Origin: Paraburkholderia sp. BCC1884 | GTDB taxonomy: Bacteria; Pseudomonadota; Gammaproteobacteria; Burkholderiales; Burkholderiaceae | Assembly: GCF_900996225.1 (NCBI RefSeq) | Contig: NZ_CAAJGL010000068.1 | Coordinates: 558,001 to 622,000 of the forward strand | Direction: 5' to 3' | Length of the DNA: 64,000 nucleotides | Part shown: positions 9,082 through 17,651 of the stretch, in pieces | Position numbering within the stretch: the stretch's first letter is position 1 | How the letters are laid out: every line of letters starts with the position of its first letter | Translations under genes and position numbers: made by a program | Notes under the pieces: model-generated | Told to the model about the DNA's origin: nothing | The model's database searches: none | The model's input: only the letters and a program-made list of their open reading frames with translations

Positions 9082-9789
9082 ATGAAACCTGCATCAGGAT
9101 CCATGATCACGTATAGCCGTCCGGATGGTCAGCAACTGCAAGGCTATCTCGCGAAGCCGGAGAAACTGGAAGGCGCGCCCGCTGTCGTGGTGATTCAGGA
9201 GTGGTGGGGCGTGAACGAGCAGATTCGCGGCGTGGCGGACCGGCTCGCGCGAGCTGGTTATCTGGCGCTGGTGCCCGATCTGTTCCGCGGCAAGACAACC
9301 GTGGAAGAGGCCGAAGCAAGCCATCTGATGAGCGAGCTCGATTTCGGCGACGCGGCTGCCCAGGACGTGCGCGGTGCGGTCCAGTACCTGAAGCAGTACG
9401 CGCAGAAGGTGGCGGTGTCCGGTTATTGCATGGGCGGCGCGCTGACCTTGCTGGCGCTGTGCAATGTTCCCGAGGTATCGGCCGGCGTGGTGTGGTACGG
9501 CTTCCCGCCGCTGGAATACATCGACGCATCGAAAATCAAGGTGCCGCTGCTCGCTCACTGGGGCACGCAAGACGAATTCTTCCCCGCCGAGACCGTCGAT
9601 GCGCTGGAGAAAAAACTGGCCGGCGCGAGTGTGGACTTCGAGTTCCATCGCTATCTCGCGCACCATGGATTCGCCAACGAAACGGCGGTCGGTCCGGGCC
9701 GCATCGCCAAGACCCAGTTCGATCCGCTCTGGTCGCAGGATGCCTGGGACCGCACGCTGACTTTCTACGGACGCACACTCTGGAAGTAA
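9082..9789 (+). CDS. Dienelactone hydrolase family protein
   Basis: A 235-residue alpha/beta-hydrolase of the dienelactone hydrolase (carboxymethylenebutenolidase) family, cytosolic. It has the family's cysteine nucleophile in GYCMGG (C116), the activating glutamate in IQEWWG (E40), and the rest of the triad in GTQDEFFP (D164) and AHHGF (H195). The start is set by GAGGAG seven bases upstream of the ATG. No ring-cleavage or maleylacetate genes are nearby, so a role in chlorocatechol or protoanemonin breakdown cannot be assumed, and many relatives are general lactonases or esterases. Confidence 0.88.
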   Translation: MKPASGSMITYSRPDGQQLQGYLAKPEKLEGAPAVVVIQEWWGVNEQIRGVADRLARAGYLALVPDLFRGKTTVEEAEASHLMSELDFGDAAAQDVRGAVQYLKQYAQKVAVSGYCMGGALTLLALCNVPEVSAGVVWYGFPPLEYIDASKIKVPLLAHWGTQDEFFPAETVDALEKKLAGASVDFEFHRYLAHHGFANETAVGPGRIAKTQFDPLWSQDAWDRTLTFYGRTLWK

Positions 9790-9796
9790 ACGACTC

Positions 9797-9832
9797 GCGC
9801 CTGGCCGCCAGGCGCCAGGCGCCAGGCGCAAA
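9797..9832. repeat. Hairpin plus heptamer tandem repeat between convergent genes
   Basis: GCGCCTGG and CCAGGCGC form an 8-bp stem around CCG (9797-9815). The right arm runs into three tandem copies of GCCAGGC (9807-9827). It lies between the convergent dienelactone hydrolase and SDR genes and may act as a two-way terminator, although no T-run follows on either strand. Confidence 0.45.
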
Positions 9833-9849
9833 TCGTGGCAACGTTGGCT

Positions 9850-10596
9850 TTAAAGCTTCGAGCCGCCGTCCACGTGCAACGTTTCGCCGGTGATCCAGCG
9901 CGCAGCGTCCGAGGCCAGGAAGGCCACGGCGCCGCCGATGTCGTCCGGTTGCGCCAGACGCTTGAGCGCCTGCATACCGAGCGTGACGGCGCGGCCCGCG
10001 TCGGTCTTCGTGAAGTTCGACATATCCGTTTCCACCACCCCCGGCGCAACTGCGTTCACGCGAATGCCGCGTTCGCCGAGTGCGGAGGCGAAGTGCTTGA
10101 CGAGCGTATCGACCGCGCCCTTGGTCGCGGCATAAGCCGGCAGCGTGCCGACCGCCGCACGGGCCGCCAGCGACGACAGCAGCACCACGCTACTGCCTTT
10201 GCACATCACCGGCAGCAACTGCTGCACGAGAAAGTACGGGGCGCGTACGTTCACGGCAAACAGATCGTCGAAATCCGCGACGGTCGTGTCTTCGATACTT
10301 GCCGCCTTCGAAATGCCGGCGTTCGCCACCAGGATGTCGAGCCGCTGGCCGATCACGGCGCGGACCTGTCTGGCGAGTGCGTGAGGGCCATCCGCGTCGC
10401 GTAGATTCGCAGCGACTTTCTGGGCGTTGCCGCCGGCCGCCCGAATTTCAGCGACTACGGCGTCGGCCTCTTTCTCTCCGCTGCTGTAATGCACGAGGAC
10501 CTGTGCGCCCGCCTGGGCAAGGGCGAGAGCGCTGGCGCGGCCGATGCCGCGTGAGGCGCCCGTGACGAGCGCGGTCTTTCCGGTAAGGCTGTTCAT
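9850..10596 (-). CDS. Short-chain dehydrogenase/reductase (FabG-like)
   Basis: Classical SDR of 248 residues, an NAD(P)-dependent oxidoreductase acting in the cytosol. It has the TGASRGIG cofactor loop, the NAG motif (VANAGIS), catalytic Ser (LLSSLAA) and YxxxK (YAATKGA), the PGVVETDM segment and the C-terminal GETLHVDGGSKL of FabG-like enzymes. The start with GGAG upstream is preferred to an in-frame start 45 bases earlier. It sits 49 bp downstream of an alpha/beta-hydrolase on the same strand, and both face away from a LysR gene, so a LysR-controlled two-gene operon is likely. Substrate unknown. Confidence 0.88.
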   Translation of the reverse strand: MNSLTGKTALVTGASRGIGRASALALAQAGAQVLVHYSSGEKEADAVVAEIRAAGGNAQKVAANLRDADGPHALARQVRAVIGQRLDILVANAGISKAASIEDTTVADFDDLFAVNVRAPYFLVQQLLPVMCKGSSVVLLSSLAARAAVGTLPAYAATKGAVDTLVKHFASALGERGIRVNAVAPGVVETDMSNFTKTDAGRAVTLGMQALKRLAQPDDIGGAVAFLASDAARWITGETLHVDGGSKL

Positions 10597-10645
10597 GGCG
10601 AGACTCCGTGAGGTTGAATCAAAAGGGTGAGCGTTGGGCAAGTGG

Positions 10646-11509
10646 TCAGGCTGAGGCGTTGTTTTCGGTCAAAAACTGCGTGACGTGCGCAACGAAGCGC
10701 TCCGGGTACTGGAACAGCGAGCCGTGGTTCGCATCCGGGTAAATGATCAGCTGCGCATTCGGCAGGTTCTGCTGCAGGATCCACGAGTTGATCGAATAGA
10801 TGATCACGTCGTGGTCGCCGTTGACGACGAGTGTCGGCTGCTTGAGGTCCTGCAGATAATCGAACGGGTTCTCGCGCGGTGCGCCCCACCTGGCAAGCGC
10901 GGCGAGCTGGGCCGGCGCGACCTTCTCGTTGGCTTCCGGATCGCGTCCTTCAGTGCGCAGGCGAAAGCGTTGCAGGAATTGGCGTCCGGCAGCCTGGGCG
11001 GCGTCCGACGGCGAGAAGTGCACACGCAGCCACAGATGATCCGGCTCGGCATACGTCGAACCGAAAATCTCTTGCGCCTCGGGCGTGAGCGAGTCCATGG
11101 CTTCGCCGCTGCGCGGGCCGGTGCCGACCAGGATGACACGGCGCACCAGCTTCGGCTCGACGATCGCCAGCGTTTGCGCGATGAGGCCGCCCATCGAATA
11201 ACCCAGCACATCGACGCGCGTCAGACCGAGCGCCTTGATAAACGCCGCGGCATTGGCCGCCATCTCTTCGATCGACTCCGGCACGTCGCCTGAACTGCTC
11301 GAAATGCCGGCGTTGTTGAAAAGGATCACTTCGCGATCTTTTGCGAGACCGTCGGTGACGGCCGGGTCCCAGTGGTCCATCGTGCCGGTGAAGTGGATGT
11401 TGAACACGAGCGGCACGCCACCCGTCTTGCCGAAGCGGCGATACGCGAAGCGCACGCCGTTGGCATCGACGTACTGGGTGGGAGCGGTTTGGTGGGTAGG
11501 CTGGGTCAT
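10646..11509 (-). CDS. Alpha/beta-hydrolase
   Basis: A 287-residue soluble alpha/beta-hydrolase. Recognisable elements are the nucleophile elbow GYSMGGLIAQT, an acidic residue in VVNGDHDVII and the histidine in PDANHGS, together the catalytic triad. The family includes esterases, haloperoxidase-like enzymes and lactone hydrolases. It is the first gene of a probable operon with the SDR downstream and is divergent from a LysR gene 185 bp away. An in-frame start 33 bases upstream exists, but MTQPTHQTAPTQYVDANGV looks like the natural N-terminus. Confidence 0.85.
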   Translation of the reverse strand: MTQPTHQTAPTQYVDANGVRFAYRRFGKTGGVPLVFNIHFTGTMDHWDPAVTDGLAKDREVILFNNAGISSSSGDVPESIEEMAANAAAFIKALGLTRVDVLGYSMGGLIAQTLAIVEPKLVRRVILVGTGPRSGEAMDSLTPEAQEIFGSTYAEPDHLWLRVHFSPSDAAQAAGRQFLQRFRLRTEGRDPEANEKVAPAQLAALARWGAPRENPFDYLQDLKQPTLVVNGDHDVIIYSINSWILQQNLPNAQLIIYPDANHGSLFQYPERFVAHVTQFLTENNASA

Positions 11510-11656
11510 TTTCGGTTCCTCTGCGATATAGGTGGAAGGCATGGATTGCGGCGATTTTGCGAGGTGGCGGGAAACTCCGGGTTGTCGCTTGTGTCGCTAC
11601 CTGATGGGTAATGTAGTGGGGACTTGCGCAAAGGAAAAAGACTTTGTAGGCTGACG

Positions 11657-11681
11657 GGCATGCCTGTGAGGCATGCCTTTT
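11657..11681 (+). promoter_or_regulatory. Perfect hairpin with T-run in the leader of the LysR gene
   Basis: GGCATGCCT and AGGCATGCC pair as a 9-bp perfect stem with a GTG loop, followed by TTTT. It ends 13 bp before the start codon of the LysR gene on the same strand. It has the form of an intrinsic terminator, but no plus-strand gene lies upstream, so it may be an attenuator or simply the palindromic binding site of the regulator in this divergent promoter region. Confidence 0.45.
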
Positions 11682-11694
11682 AACGTGAGGGTAT

Positions 11695-12594
11695 ATGGAG
11701 CTTCGACATCTGCGGTATTTCGTGGCGGTCGCCGAAACGGGCAGTCTCACCGTGGCGGCGGAGCGGCGCCTGCACACCTCGCAACCCTCGCTGAGCCGGC
11801 AGATCCGCGATCTGGAAGACGAAGTCGGCGCGGAGCTGTTCAGCCGCAGCGCGCGTGGTGTCGAACTCACCCCAGCGGGCAAGGCTTTCCTCGACCATGC
11901 CCGCCTCGCCCTAACGCAAGTCGACGCCGCCACCGAGGCTGCACGCCGTGCCGCGCGCCCGTCGAAGCAGGTGTTCGCGCTGGGCTTTCTGACCGGTCAG
12001 GAAATGACCTGGCTGCCGCGTGCGATGCAGGTGTTGCGCGACGAACTGCCGAACATCGACGTCACCGTATCGAGCCACTATTCGCCGGATCTCGCCGATG
12101 CGCTTGCGCGCGGCAAGCTCGATCTGGCGTTTCTGCGCGCCGAGCCGGGTTTCGATCTCGATTACCACGTGGTGAGCAGCGAGAAGCTGCTGGTGCTCAT
12201 GCCCAGCGATCATCCCTTGACGGAGCGCGCGGCAGTTCGGCCCGAGGATTTCGCTGGCGAGACGTTCATCATGGCGTCCAACAAGGCGAGGGTTTTGCAC
12301 GAGGTAATCCAGCGCTATCTGCAGGACAACGGCATCACGATCACAGCCGAGCACAACGTCGACAATCTGGCGATGGCGATGTCACTGGTGGCATCCACGC
12401 GAGGTCTCGCGTTGATGCCGGAGTACGCGAACAATCTGCTGCCGTGGTCGGTCGTCAGCCGGCCGCTCGAAGGTGACGCGCCCACGGTCGACCTCGTGAT
12501 CGGCTATAGCCGGTCGAATACATCGCCGGTGCTGAAGCTGTTTCTTTCCCGCGCCGAAGAGCTCGCGAAGCAAGGCGCGAGTGCCGCACGCTGA
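11695..12594 (+). CDS. LysR-family transcriptional regulator (HcaR/CatR-like)
   Basis: A 299-residue LysR regulator with the canonical start MELRHLRYFVAVAETGSLT, the HTH (LHTSQPSLSRQIRDLEDEVG), FSRSARGVELTPAG and an effector domain (FALGFLTGQEMTW onward). The pattern of the first 60 residues is that of the CatR/BenM/HcaR branch, which often responds to aromatic acids. GAGG lies at suitable spacing before the ATG. It is divergent from the hydrolase-SDR pair, its most likely target. A perfect hairpin with a T-run lies just before its ribosome-binding site and may be relevant to control. Confidence 0.88.
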   Translation: MELRHLRYFVAVAETGSLTVAAERRLHTSQPSLSRQIRDLEDEVGAELFSRSARGVELTPAGKAFLDHARLALTQVDAATEAARRAARPSKQVFALGFLTGQEMTWLPRAMQVLRDELPNIDVTVSSHYSPDLADALARGKLDLAFLRAEPGFDLDYHVVSSEKLLVLMPSDHPLTERAAVRPEDFAGETFIMASNKARVLHEVIQRYLQDNGITITAEHNVDNLAMAMSLVASTRGLALMPEYANNLLPWSVVSRPLEGDAPTVDLVIGYSRSNTSPVLKLFLSRAEELAKQGASAAR

Positions 12595-12760
12595 CCCGTG
12601 GAGCGCGCAGTGAAGCGCGCAAACCTGGGCATCCTCATGAAGTGTTCCCCTGCAAAAATCCCGCACGATAGCACTGGCGGCGTACCGTTTCGTTTACCTA
12701 TACTCCCTGCACTCTGTAAGGCCGCTTACTCGTCGTAATACCAACAAGACGGAGCCTCAC

Positions 12761-14353
12761 ATGCCAGTGACGATGCGAACGGCAACCCTCGGGCTGCTCA
12801 GTTGCTTCACTTTGAGCGTTGGCGCGGTGGCATTCGGCGGGTCGGGCCCGGATTGCAATGCAGGTTGCAATAGTCGAGGACAACTTCTCGATCATCATGT
12901 CTCGTTGCGGCTGAGCGCTTCGGCGTTTGCGAAGCTGCTCGCTTCGAGTGCGTCGCTCGGCCAACTCGCGCAGATTGCCGGTGCGCCTGCTTGCGGTGTC
13001 GAGATCGTCTACTTCCGTTATCGGACAATTGGCGGCGCCGGCGAGCCGACCGACGCGAGCGGCGCGTTGATGTTGCCGACGGGACGTTCGTCCACGTGCA
13101 GCGGACCGCGTCCCCTGATGATCTACGCGCACGGCACCACGGCCTACCGCAACTACAACATCGCGGATATCACGCAAACCGATCCCGGCAACGGCGACGG
13201 TGCCGGTGAGGGCATCAGCGTGGCCACCATGTATGCGGCGCAGGGTTATATCGTGGTGGCGAGCAACTACGCAGGCTATGCCGGCTCCGATCTCCCGTAT
13301 CACCCTTATCTGAATGCCGACCAGCAATCCGCCGATGTAATCGACTCGCTGCGCGCGGCGCGCGCGACTATCGGCGATATGCAGCGGGATAAAAGACCGC
13401 GTGAGAACGGCAAGCTGTTCGTCACCGGCTATTCGCAAGGCGGCTTCGTCGCGCTCGCGACACACCGTGCATTGCAGGCGGCCGGCGTCAAGGTGACGGC
13501 GTCGGCGCCGGGGTCGGGTCCGTACGCGCTGGCCGCGACAGCCGATGCGCTGATTCAGGGCGAGGTGAACCTCGGCTCGACGCTCTTCACGACACTCATC
13601 GTCACGGGCTACCAGCATGCTTACGAGAATATCTATCGCAGGCCCAGCGACTTCTACGAGGCCGCATATGCGCCGGGTATCGAAACGCTTCTGCCGAGCT
13701 TGACGCCGCTCGACACGTTGTTCGCCACCGGCAAACTGCCATCGACGCAACTCTTCAGCAGCACGCCGCCCGCTCCGCAGTTTGCCTCGATGACGCCGCC
13801 CACGTCACCGGCGCAAGCACCGCCTGCGCTGATCCCGTTGTTCGCCGCGGGATTCGGCAACGCCGAGCTCGTGCGCAATGTGTACCGGCTGGGTTTGCTC
13901 GAAGACGCCGCCGCCAATCCCGATGGCGCGTTCCCCAACACGACCGCGGCGCTGATGCCGGCCGCCCGTCCGCAGCATCCGCTGCGGCAGGCATTCAAGC
14001 GTAACGACTTGCGTAACTGGCAGCCGCGCGCGCCGGTTCTGCTGTGCGGCGGCGGCTCGGATCCGACCGTGTTCTTTTTCAACGCACGCATCGAGCAGGC
14101 GTACTGGTTGAATGCGAAGGTGCCTGCGGGGTTGACCGCCGTACTGGATGTGGATGCTCCGGTGGCCGGACCGACTGATCCGTATGCACCGATCAAGCAG
14201 GGTTTCGCGGGTGCGAAGGCGGCGCTGGCGAGCCAGGCCGTAGCGGGCGGGGCGACCGATGGCGGCGCCTCTGCCGTGTTGCAGGCCTATCACGGCGAGC
14301 TGGTGGCGTCGTTCTGTATGGTGGCCGCGCGCGCTTTCTTCGGCAATTTTTGA
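12761..14353 (+). CDS. Secreted lipase/esterase-like alpha/beta-hydrolase
   Basis: A 530-residue protein with an N-terminal Sec-type signal (LGLLSCFTLSVGAVAFGG) and a serine-hydrolase core: nucleophile elbow GYSQGGFVALATH and an oxyanion-region motif LMIYAHGTTAYRN. The architecture, with a long cap region rich in Pro and Ala (APPAPQFASMTPPTSPAQAPP), resembles the secretory lipase (LIP) group, periplasmic or extracellular. Cysteines near the mature N-terminus (DCNAGCNSRG) may form a disulfide. It appears monocistronic and converges on ogt. Substrate unproven. Confidence 0.75.
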   Translation: MPVTMRTATLGLLSCFTLSVGAVAFGGSGPDCNAGCNSRGQLLDHHVSLRLSASAFAKLLASSASLGQLAQIAGAPACGVEIVYFRYRTIGGAGEPTDASGALMLPTGRSSTCSGPRPLMIYAHGTTAYRNYNIADITQTDPGNGDGAGEGISVATMYAAQGYIVVASNYAGYAGSDLPYHPYLNADQQSADVIDSLRAARATIGDMQRDKRPRENGKLFVTGYSQGGFVALATHRALQAAGVKVTASAPGSGPYALAATADALIQGEVNLGSTLFTTLIVTGYQHAYENIYRRPSDFYEAAYAPGIETLLPSLTPLDTLFATGKLPSTQLFSSTPPAPQFASMTPPTSPAQAPPALIPLFAAGFGNAELVRNVYRLGLLEDAAANPDGAFPNTTAALMPAARPQHPLRQAFKRNDLRNWQPRAPVLLCGGGSDPTVFFFNARIEQAYWLNAKVPAGLTAVLDVDAPVAGPTDPYAPIKQGFAGAKAALASQAVAGGATDGGASAVLQAYHGELVASFCMVAARAFFGNF

Positions 14354-14405
14354 GGGGCTGCGCGCGTTACGCGGTTCGCTTCCTTGCGCCTCGCGTTACC
14401 GCGCC

Positions 14406-15017
14406 TCAGTTGCCAAATAACGAGGCCTGCGTGCCACGGCTCGGCTCATGGCGTGCAACGGGCTTCTTACGCGGCACGACCGGTGCCGCTTGCGCCGGCA
14501 TACCGGCTTGCGCATCCGCCGATGCTTCCAGCGACGTCTGCCCCGCTTCCAGCGACAGCAGCAGCATCTTGTTCGCGAGGCCGCCCGCAAACCCCGTCAA
14601 TTCTCCCGATGCGCCGATCACGCGATGGCATGGCGCGACGATCGAGATCGGGTTTCTGCCGTTAGCCGCGCCGACCGCCCGCACCGCGTTCGCATTGCCG
14701 ATCTGCCGCGCGATTTCCGCGTAACTGCGCGTCTGGCCGAATGGAATGGTCAGCAACGCAGCCCACACCTGTTTCTGAAAGTCGGTGCCCTGAAAGTCGA
14801 GCGCGAGATCGAACACATCGCGCGCGCCGGCGAAATACTCTTTCAACTGTCGTTCGGTCTCGATCAGGATGGCGCGATCATTCGCTTCGAGCAACTCGCC
14901 GAGACGCACCCGGTTCGGCTTGTCGTTCTCCCACAGAATGGCTGCGAGGCGCTCGCCGTTAGCGACGAGTTTCAACTGACCAACGGGCGAATCCATCAAC
15001 TTATAAGCGTGTGTCAT
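14406..15017 (-). CDS. ogt: Methylated-DNA--protein-cysteine methyltransferase
   Basis: Suicide repair protein that moves the methyl group from O6-methylguanine (and O4-methylthymine) in DNA to its own cysteine. The active site IVAPCHRVIG (C130) and the helix-turn-helix Arg finger region (QTRSYAEIARQIGNANAVRAVGAANGRNP) are intact. At 203 residues it is about 30 longer than E. coli Ogt because of an Ala/Pro/basic C-terminal tail (from about residue 168) of unknown role. There is no Ada N-terminal domain or alkylation-response partner nearby. Confidence 0.93.
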   Translation of the reverse strand: MTHAYKLMDSPVGQLKLVANGERLAAILWENDKPNRVRLGELLEANDRAILIETERQLKEYFAGARDVFDLALDFQGTDFQKQVWAALLTIPFGQTRSYAEIARQIGNANAVRAVGAANGRNPISIVAPCHRVIGASGELTGFAGGLANKMLLLSLEAGQTSLEASADAQAGMPAQAAPVVPRKKPVARHEPSRGTQASLFGN

Positions 15018-15189
15018 GTAGCGTGCTCCTGGTGCTCCAGATCGTGCGGTCCCATTCTTTCACGAAGAATGACTGATACGGTCATCATACGGTGCATTTT
15101 GAAACCTGCCGGCCCCGATCGTTCCGTCACTCAGTAGAATTGAACCCTTTGCCACGACCCAATCCGCCATCCGGCGTTTTTCCACGACT

Positions 15190-16530
15190 GTGACGACGAC
15201 ACTTGAACAACTGCGGGCCGGTCAACTGGCAGGGGCACGCCAGCTCAAACTCGCCTGCGGGCTCACTGAATTTCCGCGCGAGATTTTCGAGCTGGCAGAG
15301 ACGCTGGAAATGCTCGACCTGTCGGGCAATGCGCTGTCCTCGCTGCCTGACGATCTGCCGCGCCTGAGCAGGCTGCGCATTCTGTTCGCGTCCGACAATC
15401 CGTTCACCGTGTTGCCCGACGTGCTCGGGCAGTGCACGCAATTGAGCATGGTCGGCTTCAAGGCGAACCGGATTCGGGAGGTGCCCGGCGCGGCCTTGCC
15501 GCCGTCACTGCGCTGGCTGATTCTCACCGACAACGCGATCGAGACGCTGCCGGCCGAAATCGGCAACTGTATGCATCTGCAGAAACTGATGCTGGCGGGC
15601 AATCGTCTGCGTAGTCTGCCGCCGGAGTTGGCGGCCTGTACGCGGCTCGAACTGCTGCGGCTCGCCGCGAATCAACTGGAACAACTGCCGCCCTGGTTGT
15701 TGCGTCTGCCGCGTCTCGCGTGGCTGGCATCGGCTGGCAATCCGTTCAGTGCGCAGCGGGAGAGCGTGGCGCTGGCCGACGCGTCCGTCGGCGGAATTGC
15801 CTGGCAGGATCTGACGCTCGAGCAGAAATTGGGCGAGGGCGCGTCGGGTGTGATCTATCGGGCGGTGCTGGCCGATTCTCGCCACGGCGGCGCGGCACGG
15901 CCGGTCGCCGTCAAGCTGTTCAAAGGGGCCGTGACGAGCGACGGCTTGCCGGACTGCGAAATGGCCGCCTGCATGCGCGCCGGCGATCACGCCAACCTGA
16001 TTCCGGTCACAGGCAAAGTGAAAGGTCATCCTGCCGATGCGCACGGTCTCGTCATGGAGCTGATCGATCCGCACTTTATGAATCTCGCCGGGCCGCCGAG
16101 TCTTGCGTCATGTACACGTGATATCTATGGCGAGAACACGCGCTTCGATCTGGCCAGCGTGTTGGGCATCGCCTGCGGGATCGCCTCGGCGGCGCGTCAT
16201 TTGCATCGGCAAGGCATCATGCATGGCGATCTGTACGCGCACAATATTCTGCATGCCGGTCTTGGGCGTGCCTTGTTAGGCGATTTCGGCGCGGCTTCGT
16301 TTTATGACGCCAACCATCCGCAGACGGCGGCCGCGCTCGAGCGCCTCGAAGTCAGGGCGTACGGCTGCCTGCTCGAAGAATTGATCGACCGATGCGACTG
16401 GCCGGATGCGCACACACCCATCGCAGCGAAACTGATCGAGTTGAAGGACAATTGCCTCGCCGAGACGATCGACAGCCGGCCTTTGTTCGATGACATCGTC
16501 GCTCGTGTGTCGGCGTTGAGGGCCGATTGA
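15190..16530 (+). CDS. Leucine-rich-repeat Ser/Thr protein kinase
   Basis: A 446-residue two-domain protein. Residues about 37-185 hold six or seven 23-residue leucine-rich repeats (pattern LxxLxLxxNxLxxLPxxL). Residues about 205-445 form a protein-kinase fold: glycine loop GEGASG (215-220), VAVKLF with K242, the catalytic loop HGDLYAHNI (D347, N352) and DFG (365-367). HRD is replaced by HGD, as in bacterial and lipopolysaccharide-kinase-like branches. No transmembrane segment or signal peptide is seen, so it is probably cytosolic. The GTG start is the first in frame after the upstream gap. The next gene, a periplasmic binding protein, starts 37 bp later. Biological target unknown. Confidence 0.85.
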   Translation: MTTTLEQLRAGQLAGARQLKLACGLTEFPREIFELAETLEMLDLSGNALSSLPDDLPRLSRLRILFASDNPFTVLPDVLGQCTQLSMVGFKANRIREVPGAALPPSLRWLILTDNAIETLPAEIGNCMHLQKLMLAGNRLRSLPPELAACTRLELLRLAANQLEQLPPWLLRLPRLAWLASAGNPFSAQRESVALADASVGGIAWQDLTLEQKLGEGASGVIYRAVLADSRHGGAARPVAVKLFKGAVTSDGLPDCEMAACMRAGDHANLIPVTGKVKGHPADAHGLVMELIDPHFMNLAGPPSLASCTRDIYGENTRFDLASVLGIACGIASAARHLHRQGIMHGDLYAHNILHAGLGRALLGDFGAASFYDANHPQTAAALERLEVRAYGCLLEELIDRCDWPDAHTPIAAKLIELKDNCLAETIDSRPLFDDIVARVSALRAD

Positions 16531-16567
16531 TGGCGATCCGCCAGCCAGGCCGAGGAGGAGGGAAGCA

Positions 16568-17530
16568 ATGACGCAGAACATGCGCCGCCGCGTGCTGCTG
16601 GCCGGCACGCTGGCAGCGGCCGGTCTGACGGGCGCCCCGGGTGCCGGCGCCATGCCGGACGGCAAACTGAAGATCGCGCTGGTTTTGAAGTCGCTCGGCG
16701 ATCCGTTCACGGTTGCCATGACGAATGCCGCGCAAAACTACCAGCAACACTACGCATCGCAGTTCAGTTTGACGATTCGCGGCACGACCACGGAGAGCGC
16801 CACGTCCGTGCAGATCAGGATGGTCGACGATCTGATCAAGGCGAAGATGAATGCGATCGTCATCGCGCCGACCGACTCGAAAGCGTTGACGGCGGTCGTC
16901 GCGCGCGGGATCAAGGCCGGCATCATCATGATCACGATCGACAATCCGCTCGACGACGCCGCGCAGGATGCCGCCGGTATTTCCGTGCCGTTCGTCGGCC
17001 CGAACAATTTCAATGGCGCAACACAGGTCAGTCACTTTCTGGCAACGCGGCTCAAGCCCGGCGACGAAGTGGGAATCATCGAAGGCATATCGGCGGATCG
17101 CAACGCGCAGCAACGCATCAGCGGCAGCAAGGACGCGATGGCCGCGGCCGGCATGAAGGTCGTCGCGATTGCGTCAGGCGACTGGGACTACGGCAAAGGG
17201 CGCGATATCGCCTCGAAGATGCTGAACGATCATCCGCAGATGCGCGGGCTGCTGTGCGGCAACGACAACATGGCGATGGGCGCGGTCGACGCGGTTCGCG
17301 ACGCGGGGCGCACCGGCGGCGTGTATATCACCGGCTACAACGACGTCGAAGCGATCAAGCCGTTGATCGCCGACGGCCGCGTGCTCGCCACCATCAACCA
17401 GTTTGCCGACCGGCAAGCGATCTTCGGGATCGACGTCGCGTTGAAGGCAGTGACCGAGCAGCGAAAGCAGAGCGAGTTGTCGAGAGTGATCGAGACACCG
17501 CTGCAACTGGTCACGGCCGCGACGCGTTAG
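16568..17530 (+). CDS. Orphan periplasmic sugar-binding protein (RbsB-like)
   Basis: A 320-residue type-I periplasmic binding protein (Peripla_BP_4 family). The leader MRRRVLLAGTLAAAGLTG, ending in GAGAMP, directs export and has an Arg-rich n-region that could be Tat-type. The body has the LKSLGDPFTVAMTNAAQNY opening, IVIAPTDSKAL, ITIDNPL and LLCGNDNMAMGAVDAV segments of ribose/autoinducer-2 type receptors. GAGGAGGGAA gives a strong ribosome-binding site. No permease or ATPase gene accompanies it, so it either serves a distant ABC system or acts as a sensor with the adjacent LRR kinase. The latter is speculative. Confidence 0.85.
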   Translation: MTQNMRRRVLLAGTLAAAGLTGAPGAGAMPDGKLKIALVLKSLGDPFTVAMTNAAQNYQQHYASQFSLTIRGTTTESATSVQIRMVDDLIKAKMNAIVIAPTDSKALTAVVARGIKAGIIMITIDNPLDDAAQDAAGISVPFVGPNNFNGATQVSHFLATRLKPGDEVGIIEGISADRNAQQRISGSKDAMAAAGMKVVAIASGDWDYGKGRDIASKMLNDHPQMRGLLCGNDNMAMGAVDAVRDAGRTGGVYITGYNDVEAIKPLIADGRVLATINQFADRQAIFGIDVALKAVTEQRKQSELSRVIETPLQLVTAATR

Positions 17531-17531
17531 G

Positions 17532-17556
17532 GCGGCGAGCGCGCGGGGCTCGCCGC
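17532..17556. terminator. Nine-bp GC hairpin after the binding-protein gene
   Basis: GCGGCGAGC and GCTCGCCGC pair perfectly around a 7-base loop immediately after the stop codon. No T-run follows, so terminator activity is tentative. Confidence 0.35.
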
Positions 17557-17560
17557 TGGT

Positions 17561-17595
17561 CGCCGATCGCCGATCGCCGATCGCCGATCGCCGTT
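17561..17595. repeat. Heptamer tandem repeat (CGCCGAT, 4 copies plus 1 variant)
   Basis: Four exact tandem copies of CGCCGAT and a fifth reading CGCCGTT lie in the short spacer between convergent genes. This is a simple-sequence repeat capable of slipped-strand length change. It is not within a reading frame I would call, and no function is evident. Confidence 0.85.
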
Positions 17596-17651
17596 CGCAT
17601 CGATCGCGAGCGTGGTCGCAGGCGCGGCGCGAACGGTTGACGCCCGCGTGC

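Noticed and set aside
9807..9827. Possible CRISPR
   Set aside because: Units are seven bases, directly adjacent, with no spacers and no cas genes.
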